From Streptosporangium carneum (GTDB lineage: Bacteria > Actinomycetota > Actinomycetes > Streptosporangiales > Streptosporangiaceae): a stretch of 64,000 bases of DNA. The notes under the pieces were generated by a model, which ran no database searches, was not told the DNA's origin, and was given only the letters and a program-made list of their open reading frames with translations. Below, one piece after another: positions 8,114-17,275 of this stretch (position 1 is the first letter of the stretch; each line of letters begins with the position of its first letter). Position numbers and translations under genes: made by a program. The stretch is taken from contig NZ_BSEV01000026.1 in NCBI RefSeq assembly GCF_027922005.1, forward strand, positions 1-64,000, given 5' to 3'.

Positions 8114-8986
8114 ATGGCCGAGTTGCTGGCGATCTACAACGAGGAGGCGGGCGGCGCGGACGAGGCCGCCAGAACCGCGGCGACGGAGATCCTGCGCGCC
8201 GGCGCCGACGTGATCGACGTGCCCGTGGGCCGCAAGGACCTGGACGAGATGCTCGACGCCAGCCCCGGCGCGGACGTGGTCGTGATGGGCGGTGACGGAT
8301 CGCTCCACGTGACGGTCGCCACCCTGCGCAGACGGGGCGAACTCGGCTCCCGAACCGTGGGGCTCGTCCCACTGGGCACGGGCAACGACTTCGCCCGGGG
8401 TATGGGCATCCCCCTGGACGCGGAGGTGGCGGCGCGCATCGTGCTCGCGGGCAGGCCGCGGGCGCTGGACCTGCTGGCCGACGACGCGGACGGGGTCGTC
8501 GTCAACGCGGTGCACCTCGGCGTGGGCGCGGAGGCGTCCGCGCGGGCCCAGCCGCTCAAACCAGGCCTCGGACGGCTCGCCTACGCCGTCGGCGGCCTGC
8601 TGGCGGGCGTGCGCGGCCCTGGCTGGCGGCTGAGCGTGACCGTGGACGGCCGCCCCCTGGCCGAGGGGCGGCCCGTGCTCATGGTCGGCGTCGGCAACGG
8701 GGTGACCATCGGCGGCGGCACTCCGCTGACCCCTCGCGCCAGGCCCGACGACGGCATGGTGGACGTCGTCGTCTCGATGACCACGGGCCCCGTCGACAGG
8801 CTCGCCTACGCCCTGCGGCTGCGCCGGGGATCCCATCCGGGCATGCGGGACGTCGTCACGGACCGGGGCCGCACGGTGACGGTGACCGGCGAGCCCGTCC
8901 CGGTGAACGCCGACGGCGAGCTGACGGGACCGGTGACCCGGCGAACCTGGACGGTCATGCCCGCCGCGTGGCGCATGTTCACCTGA
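8114..8986 (+). CDS. Diacylglycerol kinase family lipid kinase (DAGK catalytic domain)
   Basis: This 290-residue protein has the two hallmarks of the DagK/YegS/sphingosine kinase fold: GGDGS at residues 59-63 and GTGNDFAR at 88-95. The C-terminal beta-sandwich includes a late GEPVPVNADGE. It would phosphorylate diacylglycerol or a related lipid with ATP at the membrane. The usual N-terminal phosphate loop (NPxSG) is replaced by NEEAGG, which is unusual. The ATG has GGGAGG at good spacing. A perfect inverted repeat after the gene is shared with the convergent phosphoglucomutase gene. Confidence 0.93.
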   Translation: MAELLAIYNEEAGGADEAARTAATEILRAGADVIDVPVGRKDLDEMLDASPGADVVVMGGDGSLHVTVATLRRRGELGSRTVGLVPLGTGNDFARGMGIPLDAEVAARIVLAGRPRALDLLADDADGVVVNAVHLGVGAEASARAQPLKPGLGRLAYAVGGLLAGVRGPGWRLSVTVDGRPLAEGRPVLMVGVGNGVTIGGGTPLTPRARPDDGMVDVVVSMTTGPVDRLAYALRLRRGSHPGMRDVVTDRGRTVTVTGEPVPVNADGELTGPVTRRTWTVMPAAWRMFT

Positions 8987-9024
8987 CGCGCAGGCCCGTC
9001 CCCGCTCGTCTCCGCCCCCCTGTC

Positions 9025-9046
9025 GGCCCCTGCCCCGGCAGGGGCC
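9025..9046. terminator. Bidirectional stem-loop between convergent genes
   Basis: Arms 9025-9034 and 9037-9046 (GGCCCCTGCC / GGCAGGGGCC) are perfectly complementary across two bases, so a 9-bp stem with a four-base loop can form. It lies between the lipid kinase stop and the phosphoglucomutase stop. Confidence 0.6.
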
Positions 9047-9112
9047 GGGCTCCCGCGTGACCTCGGGCCGCCGGGGGGGGCGCCGCTCAGCCGGGCGCCT
9101 CCGGCGTCGTGC

Positions 9113-10750
<1,638 letters not shown>

Positions 10751-10916
10751 CGTCATCTCCTCATGTCATTCCCGGCTACCGGTATCTACCCCGAATCGGG
10801 CGCAGCCGCGTGGCGGCAGCCGTTTCCGGGGCGTGTCAGCTCGGGGGACGCCTACCCGGGGGCGTCTTCACGAGGCTCGGGAGAGCGGGTCGTTTCTCGC
10901 CCTTTCCCGAGGAGCG

Positions 10917-11114
10917 TCAGGACTGCTCCGAGGCTCGCGCGTCGCCTTCGGAGCCGCCGGGCCCGTCGGGCCCCTCCTCGAGGCGGGCGCGCAGGCGGGT
11001 CCTGATCTCCTCCGGGGTGTAGGCCTGCCGCCGCCGCTCGGCCCTGGCGATCACCACTCCGGTCGCCGCCACGCCCGCCACACCCGCCAGACCGACTACC
11101 TTCCACCACCGCAT
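10917..11114 (-). CDS. Small single-pass membrane protein
   Basis: This 65-residue protein starts MRWWKVVGLAGVAGVAATGV, a clear membrane helix (about 5-23). A basic segment (RAERRRQ) and an acidic, helical tail rich in E, D, S and G follow. Similar short proteins of unknown role are common in actinomycetes. The basic residues after the helix suggest a cytoplasmic C-terminus. Its start is 17 bp from the divergent papain-fold gene, so the two share a very short promoter region. Confidence 0.65.
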   Translation of the reverse strand: MRWWKVVGLAGVAGVAATGVVIARAERRRQAYTPEEIRTRLRARLEEGPDGPGGSEGDARASEQS

Positions 11115-11131
11115 GTGCCTAGGCTACAGAA

Positions 11132-11854
11132 ATGTCCGGCAAGAGCATCAGCCTCGACGAGGCGGTCAACCTGACCCGTACCGGCGACGTGTGGCTGTTC
11201 CGCGGCCGCAGCGTGCCCGACCGCGCCATCCAGACCATGACGAACAGCCCCGTCAACCACGTCGGCATGTCCGTCGTCATCGACGACATGCCCCCGTTGA
11301 TGTGGCACGCCGAGCTCGGCAGGTCGCTGCCCGACCTGTGGTCGGGAACCCACCAGCGCGGCGTCCAGCTGCACGACCTGCGGGAGGCCGTCTGCGTCTG
11401 GGCCACCAGGTACGGCCAGCGCGCCTGGCTGCGTCAGCTCGACCCCCAGGTCACCCGGGAGATGGAGGACGCGGTGCTGCGCACCGTCGCCCGCCTCGAC
11501 GGCACGCCGTTCCCCTCGACGGCCAGGCTCGCCGGGCGGTGGATACGCGGCAGGGTGCCGAGGGTCCTGAGGCGGGGCCGGAAGAAGGGCGCCGTGGAGG
11601 ACACCGTGGTGAGCACCGCGGAGAACACCGCGGAGAACACTGTGGAGAACACGGCGGAGAGCGCACTGGAGAGCGCCTACTGCGCCGAGGTGGTCGCCGT
11701 CACCTACGAGGCCATGGGGCTGCTTCCCGGCGGCCGCAGGCCGAACTGGTACGACCCCGGCCGGTTCTGGAGCGGGGACGACCTCAAGCTCTCCGACGGC
11801 TTCCGGCTCGGCGGGGAGATCACCGTGAACACGCGGGCCGTACGGCCAGCCTGA
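11132..11854 (+). CDS. Circularly permuted NlpC/P60-like (papain-fold) protein with repeat insert
   Basis: This 240-residue protein looks like a permuted papain-fold hydrolase (YaeF/YiiX type). The predicted catalytic His is H43 in VNHVGMSVVI, and the Cys is C184 in SAYCAEVVAVTYEAMGLL. The His-before-Cys order is the permuted one. No signal peptide is seen, so it is probably cytoplasmic, and the family can act on lipids or peptides. Just before the catalytic Cys, residues 161-178 are a tandem TAEN/VEN repeat that looks like a recent in-frame expansion. The start of the fold is normal (TGDVWLFRG). The substrate is unknown. Confidence 0.75.
   Translation: MSGKSISLDEAVNLTRTGDVWLFRGRSVPDRAIQTMTNSPVNHVGMSVVIDDMPPLMWHAELGRSLPDLWSGTHQRGVQLHDLREAVCVWATRYGQRAWLRQLDPQVTREMEDAVLRTVARLDGTPFPSTARLAGRWIRGRVPRVLRRGRKKGAVEDTVVSTAENTAENTVENTAESALESAYCAEVVAVTYEAMGLLPGGRRPNWYDPGRFWSGDDLKLSDGFRLGGEITVNTRAVRPA
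11612..11665 (+). repeat. In-frame ACCGCGGAGAAC-type tandem repeat
   Basis: Units related to ACCGCGGAGAAC are repeated about four times with small changes. They encode STAENTAENTVENTAES inside the papain-fold gene, directly before its catalytic Cys. No frame is disturbed. Confidence 0.7.
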
Positions 11855-11946
11855 TCTCGGAGGCAACCTCCCGTGGCCCGTTCCCCGAAGTCACAGTGGG
11901 CGGGGTCGCCCGCTTCGTGACAGCACACGGTCAAGGGGGACAGGTC

Positions 11947-13170
11947 ATGCCGGACACGGTGGTCGTCGTCGGCGCGGGGCTCGCCGGGCTCTCGTGCGCG
12001 ATCCGCCTGCATTCCGCGGGGGTGGCGGTCCGCGTCGTCGAGGCGGCGGACGGGGTCGGCGGGCGGGTGCGCACCGACGTGGTGGAGGGCTTCCGCCTCG
12101 ACCGCGGCTTCCAGGTGTTCAACACCGCCTATCCCGAAGCGGCCAGGCTCCTCGACATCGGAGCCCTGGACCTTCGCGCGATCCCCTCAGGCGTGATCGT
12201 CTTCGACGGGGGGCGAAGGGAGCGCTTCATGCTGCCGTGGCGTCATCCCGAGCACCTGTTCAGCGGGATGCTGGCCGACGTGGGGTCGGTCCAGGACAAG
12301 GCCGCCCTGGCCGCGCTGACCGCACGTGACCTCGCCCTGCCCGCCACCCTGCTGCGCGGCGGGCCTGAGCGGACCACGCTGGAGGAGCTGCGGCACCGGG
12401 GCGTCTCGTCCCGGATGATCGACAAGCTGATCCGGCCCTTCCTCGCCGGGGTCGTCCTCGAACGGGAGCTGGAGACCTCGAGTCGGTTCTTCCACCTGAT
12501 CTGGCGATCCTTCGCCAAGGGCACGATCGGCGTGCCCGCGCTCGGCATGGAGCGGATCCCCCTGCAGCTCGCCGCCCGCCTCCCCGAGGAGGCGCTCACT
12601 CTCGGCGCCCCGGTCGCGGAGGTGACGGCCGACGGCGTGCGGCTCGCCCGGGGGGAGACGGTCCCGGCCCGCGCGGTGGTCGTGGCGACCGATCCGGCCA
12701 CGGCCGCCCGGCTCTGCCCCGGCCTCGCGGTGCCGCGGATGCGGGCGGTGACGACCTTCTACCACGCCGCCCCGCGCTCTCCCTCGGACGATCCGACGCA
12801 GATCGTCGACGCCGAGGGCCTGGTCACCGACACCCTCGTCCTCACCGACAGCGCGCCCGAGTACTCCCAGGACGGGCGGGCCCTGATCTCCACCTCACTC
12901 CTCGGCGCGCTCTCGGACGCCGACGAGCCGCGTGTCCGCGAACGGCTGGCGCAGATCTATCGGACGGACGTCTCCGGCTGGCGGCACCTGGCGACCTATC
13001 CCGTCAGGGAGGCGCTGCCCGCGATGGCGCCGCCGTTCCCCCTGCGCCGCCCGGTCCGCCTCGCCCGGGGGCGCTATGTGTGCGGCGACCACCGGGACAC
13101 CGGTTCCCACCAGGGGGCCCTGGTCTCGGGACGTCGTGCCGCCGACGCCGTGCTGGCCGACCTGGGCTGA
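11947..13170 (+). CDS. FAD-dependent amine oxidase / phytoene-desaturase-like oxidoreductase
   Basis: This 407-residue flavoprotein has an N-terminal FAD-binding motif VVVVGAGLAGLSCAIRL (about 4-20) and the following GGRVRTD segment. The late motif YVCGDHRDTGSHQGALVSGRRAA (split around residues 377-400) is typical of flavin-containing amine oxidases and NAD(P)/FAD desaturases. The substrate cannot be told. The ATG at 11947 follows AAGGGGGACAGGTC. It stands alone, with no carotenoid or polyamine genes next to it. Confidence 0.88.
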   Translation: MPDTVVVVGAGLAGLSCAIRLHSAGVAVRVVEAADGVGGRVRTDVVEGFRLDRGFQVFNTAYPEAARLLDIGALDLRAIPSGVIVFDGGRRERFMLPWRHPEHLFSGMLADVGSVQDKAALAALTARDLALPATLLRGGPERTTLEELRHRGVSSRMIDKLIRPFLAGVVLERELETSSRFFHLIWRSFAKGTIGVPALGMERIPLQLAARLPEEALTLGAPVAEVTADGVRLARGETVPARAVVVATDPATAARLCPGLAVPRMRAVTTFYHAAPRSPSDDPTQIVDAEGLVTDTLVLTDSAPEYSQDGRALISTSLLGALSDADEPRVRERLAQIYRTDVSGWRHLATYPVREALPAMAPPFPLRRPVRLARGRYVCGDHRDTGSHQGALVSGRRAADAVLADLG

Positions 13171-13388
13171 CCGGCCCCGCCGACGATCTCCGGGCTCATG
13201 GTCCGCTCTACGGGGATGTGTCATGGTCGATTAGGAAATGGATCTCTCTGGGAGATATGTAGTCAAGAGTCACTCTATGGGGCTTTTTTCGCAGAAGTAG
13301 AGGGCATTGATCTACGAACAGAACGATGAGGCATCGGGACCCGTCCGGCGGGCCCGGACGGCCCATCCGTCCAGTCAAGGAGATCACC

Positions 13389-14078
13389 GTGAAGAAGAAG
13401 TCTCTTCTCGCATCCGCTCTCGCCGCGGCGGCCCTGGCCGTTCTTCCCGTGGCTGCCCAGGCGACCGCCACGAGTTCCGTCCTCACCTTCTCGCCCACGC
13501 CCGAACCGTCCGACATGATGACCGCCGAGCCGTCGGGCGCGCCCTCGGAGGAGATGACCGGTCCGTCGGAGGGGCCCTCCGAGGGGCCGTCGGAGGAGGG
13601 CGCAGGCGTGCCCTTCGGCCCCGGTTGCAGGCAGCTTCCCCAGACCGGTCCCGGCAGCCCCGTCGAGATGGCCAAGGAGCGCATCGCCAACGCGATAGCC
13701 CAGTACCCGCGGTTGTCCGAGCTCGTCGCCGCCCTCAAGCAGTCGGCCCTGGCCGACCAGCTGAACTCCGCCGACGGCATCACCGTGTTCGCGCCGACGA
13801 ACGAGGCGTTCTCCCAGCTCCCGCAGGACGTCCGGGACAAGCTCAAGTCGGACACCGCCCAGCTGAAGAAGGTCCTCACCTACCACGTCGTCTCGGGAAG
13901 GGTGAAGCCCTCCGAGCTGAAGGGCGGGACACTGGAGACGCTTGAGGGCGGCAAGCTGACGGTCAAGGAGGAGAACGGCGAGTACACGGTCAACGACGCC
14001 AAGATCCTCTGCGGAAACGTGCCCACGCTCAACGCCGTCGTCTACATCATCGACAAGGTGCTCATCCCGCCGCAGTGA
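13389..14078 (+). CDS. Secreted fasciclin (FAS1) domain protein, MPT70-like
   Basis: This 229-residue protein begins with a Sec signal peptide (MKKKSLLASALAAAALAVLP, cleavage near AQA-TA at 26). A disordered linker of Pro, Ser and Glu with PSEGPSEGPSEE repeats (about 33-72) follows. One FAS1 domain (about 95-229) contains TVFAPTNEAFSQLP and KKVLTYHVVSG. C80 and C208 are placed as in mycobacterial MPT70/MPT83 and could form a disulfide. FAS1 proteins mediate adhesion. The GTG start has AAGGAG seven bases upstream. An in-frame ATG at 13326 would lack the signal peptide at its end. Confidence 0.92.
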   Translation: MKKKSLLASALAAAALAVLPVAAQATATSSVLTFSPTPEPSDMMTAEPSGAPSEEMTGPSEGPSEGPSEEGAGVPFGPGCRQLPQTGPGSPVEMAKERIANAIAQYPRLSELVAALKQSALADQLNSADGITVFAPTNEAFSQLPQDVRDKLKSDTAQLKKVLTYHVVSGRVKPSELKGGTLETLEGGKLTVKEENGEYTVNDAKILCGNVPTLNAVVYIIDKVLIPPQ

Positions 14079-14102
14079 CCGGCGGCGGACCGAGTGCCGC
14101 AC

Positions 14103-14129
14103 GAGGGGCGCCCGCCGCAGGCGCCCCTC
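14103..14129. terminator. Bidirectional stem-loop after the fasciclin gene
   Basis: Perfect 10-bp arms (14103-14112 and 14120-14129) flank a seven-base loop. The hairpin sits between the fasciclin gene and the convergent DUF574 gene. Confidence 0.75.
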
Positions 14130-14202
14130 ACGACGGTCTCCGCGGCGTGACGACCGCCGCGCCGGGCCACAGGGCGTGCCGCCCGTGGCGGTGGGGTCGC
14201 CG

Positions 14203-15021
14203 TCAGCCTCCGGGCTTGCGGGCGACCCCGCCGACGGTCCACGTCTTCTCGGGACCCCGGACGGCGAGCGGGTTCTCCGGATGCCAGTGACGGAGGTAGA
14301 CGAGTCCCGGATCGACGAGGTCGAACCCGTCGAAGAAGCGGAGCACCTGCTTGCGCGTGCGCCAGGTGCCCTCGTTCCTGCCGAGGATCCGCCGGTAGAT
14401 GTCGACCAGCGGCTCCGCCGCCTCGGGACGCGTGTCGAAGACCGCGTGGGCCGCGACGAGATAGCTTCCGGCCGCCATCGAGTCGCGCAGCAGGGCCACG
14501 CTCTTGAGGGGGTCGTCCTCGTCCGGGGTGAACTGGAGCGCGTGGGGGATCAGCGCGGCCATCGGCAGGTTCGGGTCGACGAGCCGCAGCAGCCCCGGAT
14601 CGGCGAGCACCTCGTCCGACTGGAGCGCGTGCCCCCTGACGACGGCGGTGCTGGAGTTCGTCGCGAGCAGGGCTCTGCCGTGGGAGAGCACCACCGGGTC
14701 GTCGGCGACGTAGACCACCCGGGCGTGGGGCAGCAGTCCCTGGGCGACCTCGTGGACGTTGCGGCGGGTGGGGAGCCCCGAGCCCAGGACGACGAACTGG
14801 TCGACTCCCTGTTCGGCGAGACGGCGGACCGCCCTGCCGAGGAACGCCTGGCGCTCCCTGGCCATGATCCTGATCTCGGGGGCGACGGCCAGAACCTGCT
14901 CCGCGGCTCTGCGGTCGGCGGCGAAGTTGTCCTTGCCGCCGAGGAAGTAGTCGTTCATCCGCGCGATGTTCGGCACGCTCGTGTCCAGACCTGCCAGGGG
15001 CTGTCCGGCCGAGTCGTTCAT
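14203..15021 (-). CDS. SAM-dependent methyltransferase, DUF574 (PF04672) family
   Basis: This 272-residue protein carries the DUF574 signature near its start (SVPNIARMNDYFLGGKDNFA, about 15-34) and ends FFDGFDLVDPGLVYLRHWHP...GGVARKPG, as is usual for the family. The family has a SAM-methyltransferase fold, and actinomycetes carry many copies. Substrates are unknown. It often occurs near DUF397/XRE genes, as it does here. The ATG has GAGGAGGT six bases upstream, a near-perfect ribosome binding site. The upstream DNA is unusually AT-rich and carries a promoter candidate. Confidence 0.92.
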   Translation of the reverse strand: MNDSAGQPLAGLDTSVPNIARMNDYFLGGKDNFAADRRAAEQVLAVAPEIRIMARERQAFLGRAVRRLAEQGVDQFVVLGSGLPTRRNVHEVAQGLLPHARVVYVADDPVVLSHGRALLATNSSTAVVRGHALQSDEVLADPGLLRLVDPNLPMAALIPHALQFTPDEDDPLKSVALLRDSMAAGSYLVAAHAVFDTRPEAAEPLVDIYRRILGRNEGTWRTRKQVLRFFDGFDLVDPGLVYLRHWHPENPLAVRGPEKTWTVGGVARKPGG

Positions 15022-15102
15022 GTTTTCACCTCCTCGGTTGCCTGTGAGACTAAGGAATCACGCCGTCTGTGGATAGACGCTGACTCTCGGCAATTGAGAA
15101 AA

Positions 15103-15130
15103 GTGATAACTATTCGGGTTTAGTGCTCAA
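15103..15130 (-). promoter_or_regulatory. Candidate sigma-70-type promoter of the DUF574 gene
   Basis: On the minus strand TTGAGC (15125-15130) and TATCAC (15103-15108) are 16 bases apart in a strongly AT-rich stretch (15100-15160), about 80 bp upstream of the DUF574 start. The spacing is good and the hexamers match the consensus moderately. Confidence 0.35.
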
Positions 15131-15233
15131 AATACTTTTTTTATTGCCTTTAAAGGTGTTTGCGGACACTTCCTCCCGGTGACCTGCGACTCTCGCCGGA
15201 GAGCCGGCCGGTTCCCGAGGCGAGCGGCCGGTG

Positions 15234-15737
15234 TCAGCGGCAGGTCTCCAGACGCCGGCTCGTCCTGGAGGGAAGCGAGAAGGCCGCCCACACGGCCTTG
15301 CCGCGGCTGGCCAGGGGAGCCCATCCCCACATCTCGCTGATTCCCTGGATCACCTGCAGTCCGCGGCCACTCTCCGCCTCGTAGTCGGGTTCGCGCAGGC
15401 TGGGTCCCTGATCGCTGGGATCGGTGACCGCGCACAGCACGGACCGCTCGGTGTGGCAGAGGATGATCCTGACGTCCTGCGGGCGGCGGGAGTCGACCAC
15501 TCCTCGGACGCCGTGACGCACGGCGTTGGTGACCAGCTCGGAGACCACCACGCCGGTGTCGTCTATCAGGGGCTCGAGCCTCCAGGCGCGCAGGGCCGTC
15601 GAGGTGAACTCGCGGGCCGTCCGTGCGGCGCACGGGTCGTGGCGGAGGCTCCGCGCGGCCATCTGGAGCTGGTCGGCGTAGCTGTCTCCGGCCGCCCACG
15701 GCGGCAGACCGCTCGGCGGGAGCACGTGATCAAGCAT
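15234..15737 (-). CDS. ATP-binding protein, RsbW-like anti-sigma/HATPase
   Basis: This 167-residue GHKL ATPase domain has the N box VVSELVTNAVRHG, the G1 region AVTDPSD and the G2 box SGRGLQVIQGISEMWGW. Such proteins resemble the anti-sigma kinase RsbW, and in actinomycetes are commonly found beside DUF397 and XRE-DUF5753 genes. The frame is open to an ATG at 15809. The extra codons have a mixed third-base composition unlike the gene, while the ATG at 15737 has a GGTGG site six bases upstream, so I use the shorter start. It is divergent from the DUF397 gene. Confidence 0.9.
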   Translation of the reverse strand: MLDHVLPPSGLPPWAAGDSYADQLQMAARSLRHDPCAARTAREFTSTALRAWRLEPLIDDTGVVVSELVTNAVRHGVRGVVDSRRPQDVRIILCHTERSVLCAVTDPSDQGPSLREPDYEAESGRGLQVIQGISEMWGWAPLASRGKAVWAAFSLPSRTSRRLETCR

Positions 15738-15894
15738 TGACAACCACCGTTCCCACCCACCGATCTCTGTCCGGATGGATGTGGCTTGATGTCTTTGGCG
15801 AGCAGTCATCTGCGACCTTGAGGAGGTGTGGCGATCGCGTTACGAGGGCAATCCGTCTAGTCATCTTGCACGGCCCGATGTGCATAGGCAAGTA

Positions 15895-15912
15895 CAGATG
15901 CACGTGCATCTG
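15895..15912. promoter_or_regulatory. Perfect 18-bp palindrome, candidate XRE operator
   Basis: CAGATGCACGTGCATCTG is a perfect 18-bp palindrome. Further TGCAC/GTGCA half-sites lie on both sides (15868-15885 and 15911-15915). It overlaps the expected -35 region of the DUF397-XRE promoter, which suits a repressor or auto-regulatory site for the downstream XRE protein. Confidence 0.55.
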
Positions 15913-15923
15913 CACAAAAGCCG

Positions 15924-15929
15924 TATGAT
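15924..15929 (+). promoter_or_regulatory. Candidate -10 box of the DUF397-XRE operon
   Basis: TATGAT matches the -10 consensus at five of six bases. It lies 12 bp after the palindrome and about 41 bp before the DUF397 start. No clear -35 hexamer is seen, because the palindrome occupies that position, which suggests an activated or repressed promoter. Confidence 0.35.
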
Positions 15930-15969
15930 CGTACGAGTGTTTCCCTCCCTGGACAGGTGAGAGGCGAGG

Positions 15970-16212
15970 ATGAGTCAGCTGTACAACGGCATGTCGGCGG
16001 CCCTGCTGGACGGCGTCGTCTGGCGAAAGAGCCACTTCAGCAACCCCAGCGGCAACTGCGTGGAGATGGCCGCCCTGCCCGGCGGCGGGGTGGCGATCCG
16101 CAACTCGCGGGACCCTCGGGGGCCCGCCCTGATCTACACCCCTCGCGAGCTCGACGCCTTCGTCCGGGGCGTCAAGGGGGGCGACTTCGACGATCTGATC
16201 ACGATCGACTGA
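15970..16212 (+). CDS. DUF397 domain protein
   Basis: This 80-residue protein is a single DUF397 domain with the hallmark VVWRKSHFSNPSGNCVEMAAL, split as WRKSHFS and GNCVEMA, and a C-terminal PREL-like strand (TPRELDAFVRGVKGGDFD). DUF397 proteins work with adjacent XRE-DUF5753 regulators in actinomycete development. In known WhiJ/BldB-related loci the small protein modulates the DNA-binding partner. The ATG follows GAGGCGAGG. It is the first gene of a two-gene operon with the XRE regulator 110 bp downstream. Confidence 0.94.
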   Translation: MSQLYNGMSAALLDGVVWRKSHFSNPSGNCVEMAALPGGGVAIRNSRDPRGPALIYTPRELDAFVRGVKGGDFDDLITID

Positions 16213-16321
16213 AGAACAAAATTCTGGGTGGCCGGAAGGGCTTGACGGGGGTACCGTAAAGGCTCGCGATGGCCACAAAGAGTGGGCGGGGGCTCGCGTT
16301 CCGCGCTCGAAGGACTACCAG

Positions 16322-17227
16322 ATGATCACACCTCACGCCGAGGGCGAGCCGGCCCCTCCGACCTCCATGGTCATGCCGCGAGGAAGTTCGACGGTGCTCA
16401 GGATCGTGCTGGGCGCCCAGCTTCGCCGCCTGCGCGAGGAGCGCCGCATCACCCTCGAGACGGCGGGGCACGCCATCCGCGCCTCGCACTCGAAGATCAG
16501 CCGCATGGAGCTCGGCAGGGTCAGCTTCCGCGTGAGGGACGTGGCCGACCTGCTCACGCTGTACGGCGTGACCGACGACAAGGACCGCCAGGCGCTGCTG
16601 GCCCTCGTCGAACGGGCCAACGTCGCCGGGTGGTGGCACAACTACAACGACGTCCTGCCCGGCTGGTTCGAGACCTACGTCGGGCTCGAGGAGTCCGCGA
16701 CCGTCATCCGCAACTACGAGGTCCAGTTCGTGCCCGGCCTGCTCCAGAACGAGGAGTACGCCAGGGCCGTCGTCCTGCTGGGCTACCCCAGCGCCTCCGA
16801 GGAGGAGGTCGAGCGGCGGGTACGGCTGCGCATGGCGCGCCAGAGGCTCCTGCACTCCCCGGAGCCGCCCCACCTGTGGGCCGTGCTGGACGAGGCGGTG
16901 CTGCGCCGCCCGCTCGGCGGGCCCGAGGTGATGCGCGGCCAGATCGACCACATCCTGAGCGCGCTCCAGCTGCCCAACGTGACCGTCCAGATCGTGCCGT
17001 TCAGCGTGGGCGGTCACGCCGCGGCGGGAGGGCCCTTCAGCATCCTGCGCTTCTCCCAGCCCGACCTGCCCGACGTGGTCTACATGGAGCAGCTCACCAG
17101 CGCGGTCTACCTCGAGAAGCGTGACGACGTCGACAGCTACCTCGAGGTCATGGAACGCCTGTGCATCGAGGCTGAGCCCGTGTCGCGCACCAGGGAGATC
17201 CTCCTGCGGATCCGTGAGGAGCTGTAG
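16322..17227 (+). CDS. XRE-type HTH regulator with DUF5753 (WhiJ-like)
   Basis: This 301-residue protein has an N-terminal helix-turn-helix (about 32-88, with LGAQLRRLREERRITLETA and ASHSKISRMELG). A DUF5753 domain (about 105-285) follows, containing VPGLLQNEEYARAV, VLDEAVLRRPLGG and VQIVPFSVGGHAA. It is the DNA-binding partner of the DUF397 protein and likely binds the palindrome upstream of that gene (inference). The ATG at 16322 has AAGGA seven bases before it. The ATP-binding gene across the shared promoter region completes the usual trio. Confidence 0.95.
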   Translation: MITPHAEGEPAPPTSMVMPRGSSTVLRIVLGAQLRRLREERRITLETAGHAIRASHSKISRMELGRVSFRVRDVADLLTLYGVTDDKDRQALLALVERANVAGWWHNYNDVLPGWFETYVGLEESATVIRNYEVQFVPGLLQNEEYARAVVLLGYPSASEEEVERRVRLRMARQRLLHSPEPPHLWAVLDEAVLRRPLGGPEVMRGQIDHILSALQLPNVTVQIVPFSVGGHAAAGGPFSILRFSQPDLPDVVYMEQLTSAVYLEKRDDVDSYLEVMERLCIEAEPVSRTREILLRIREEL

Positions 17228-17275
17228 GGCCGCCGGGACGCAACCTTTTCGGCCCGCCGTACGAAATATCGGCAA

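Noticed and set aside
13266..13276. AGAGTCACTCT dyad followed by a T-run (13281-13290) as a terminator
   Set aside because: With a one-base centre it cannot fold as a hairpin. It might be a protein site, but nothing else supports it.
15738..15809. Extended N-terminus of the ATP-binding protein
   Set aside because: The extra 24 codons have about half A/T third bases, unlike the rest of the gene. The internal ATG has a better ribosome site.
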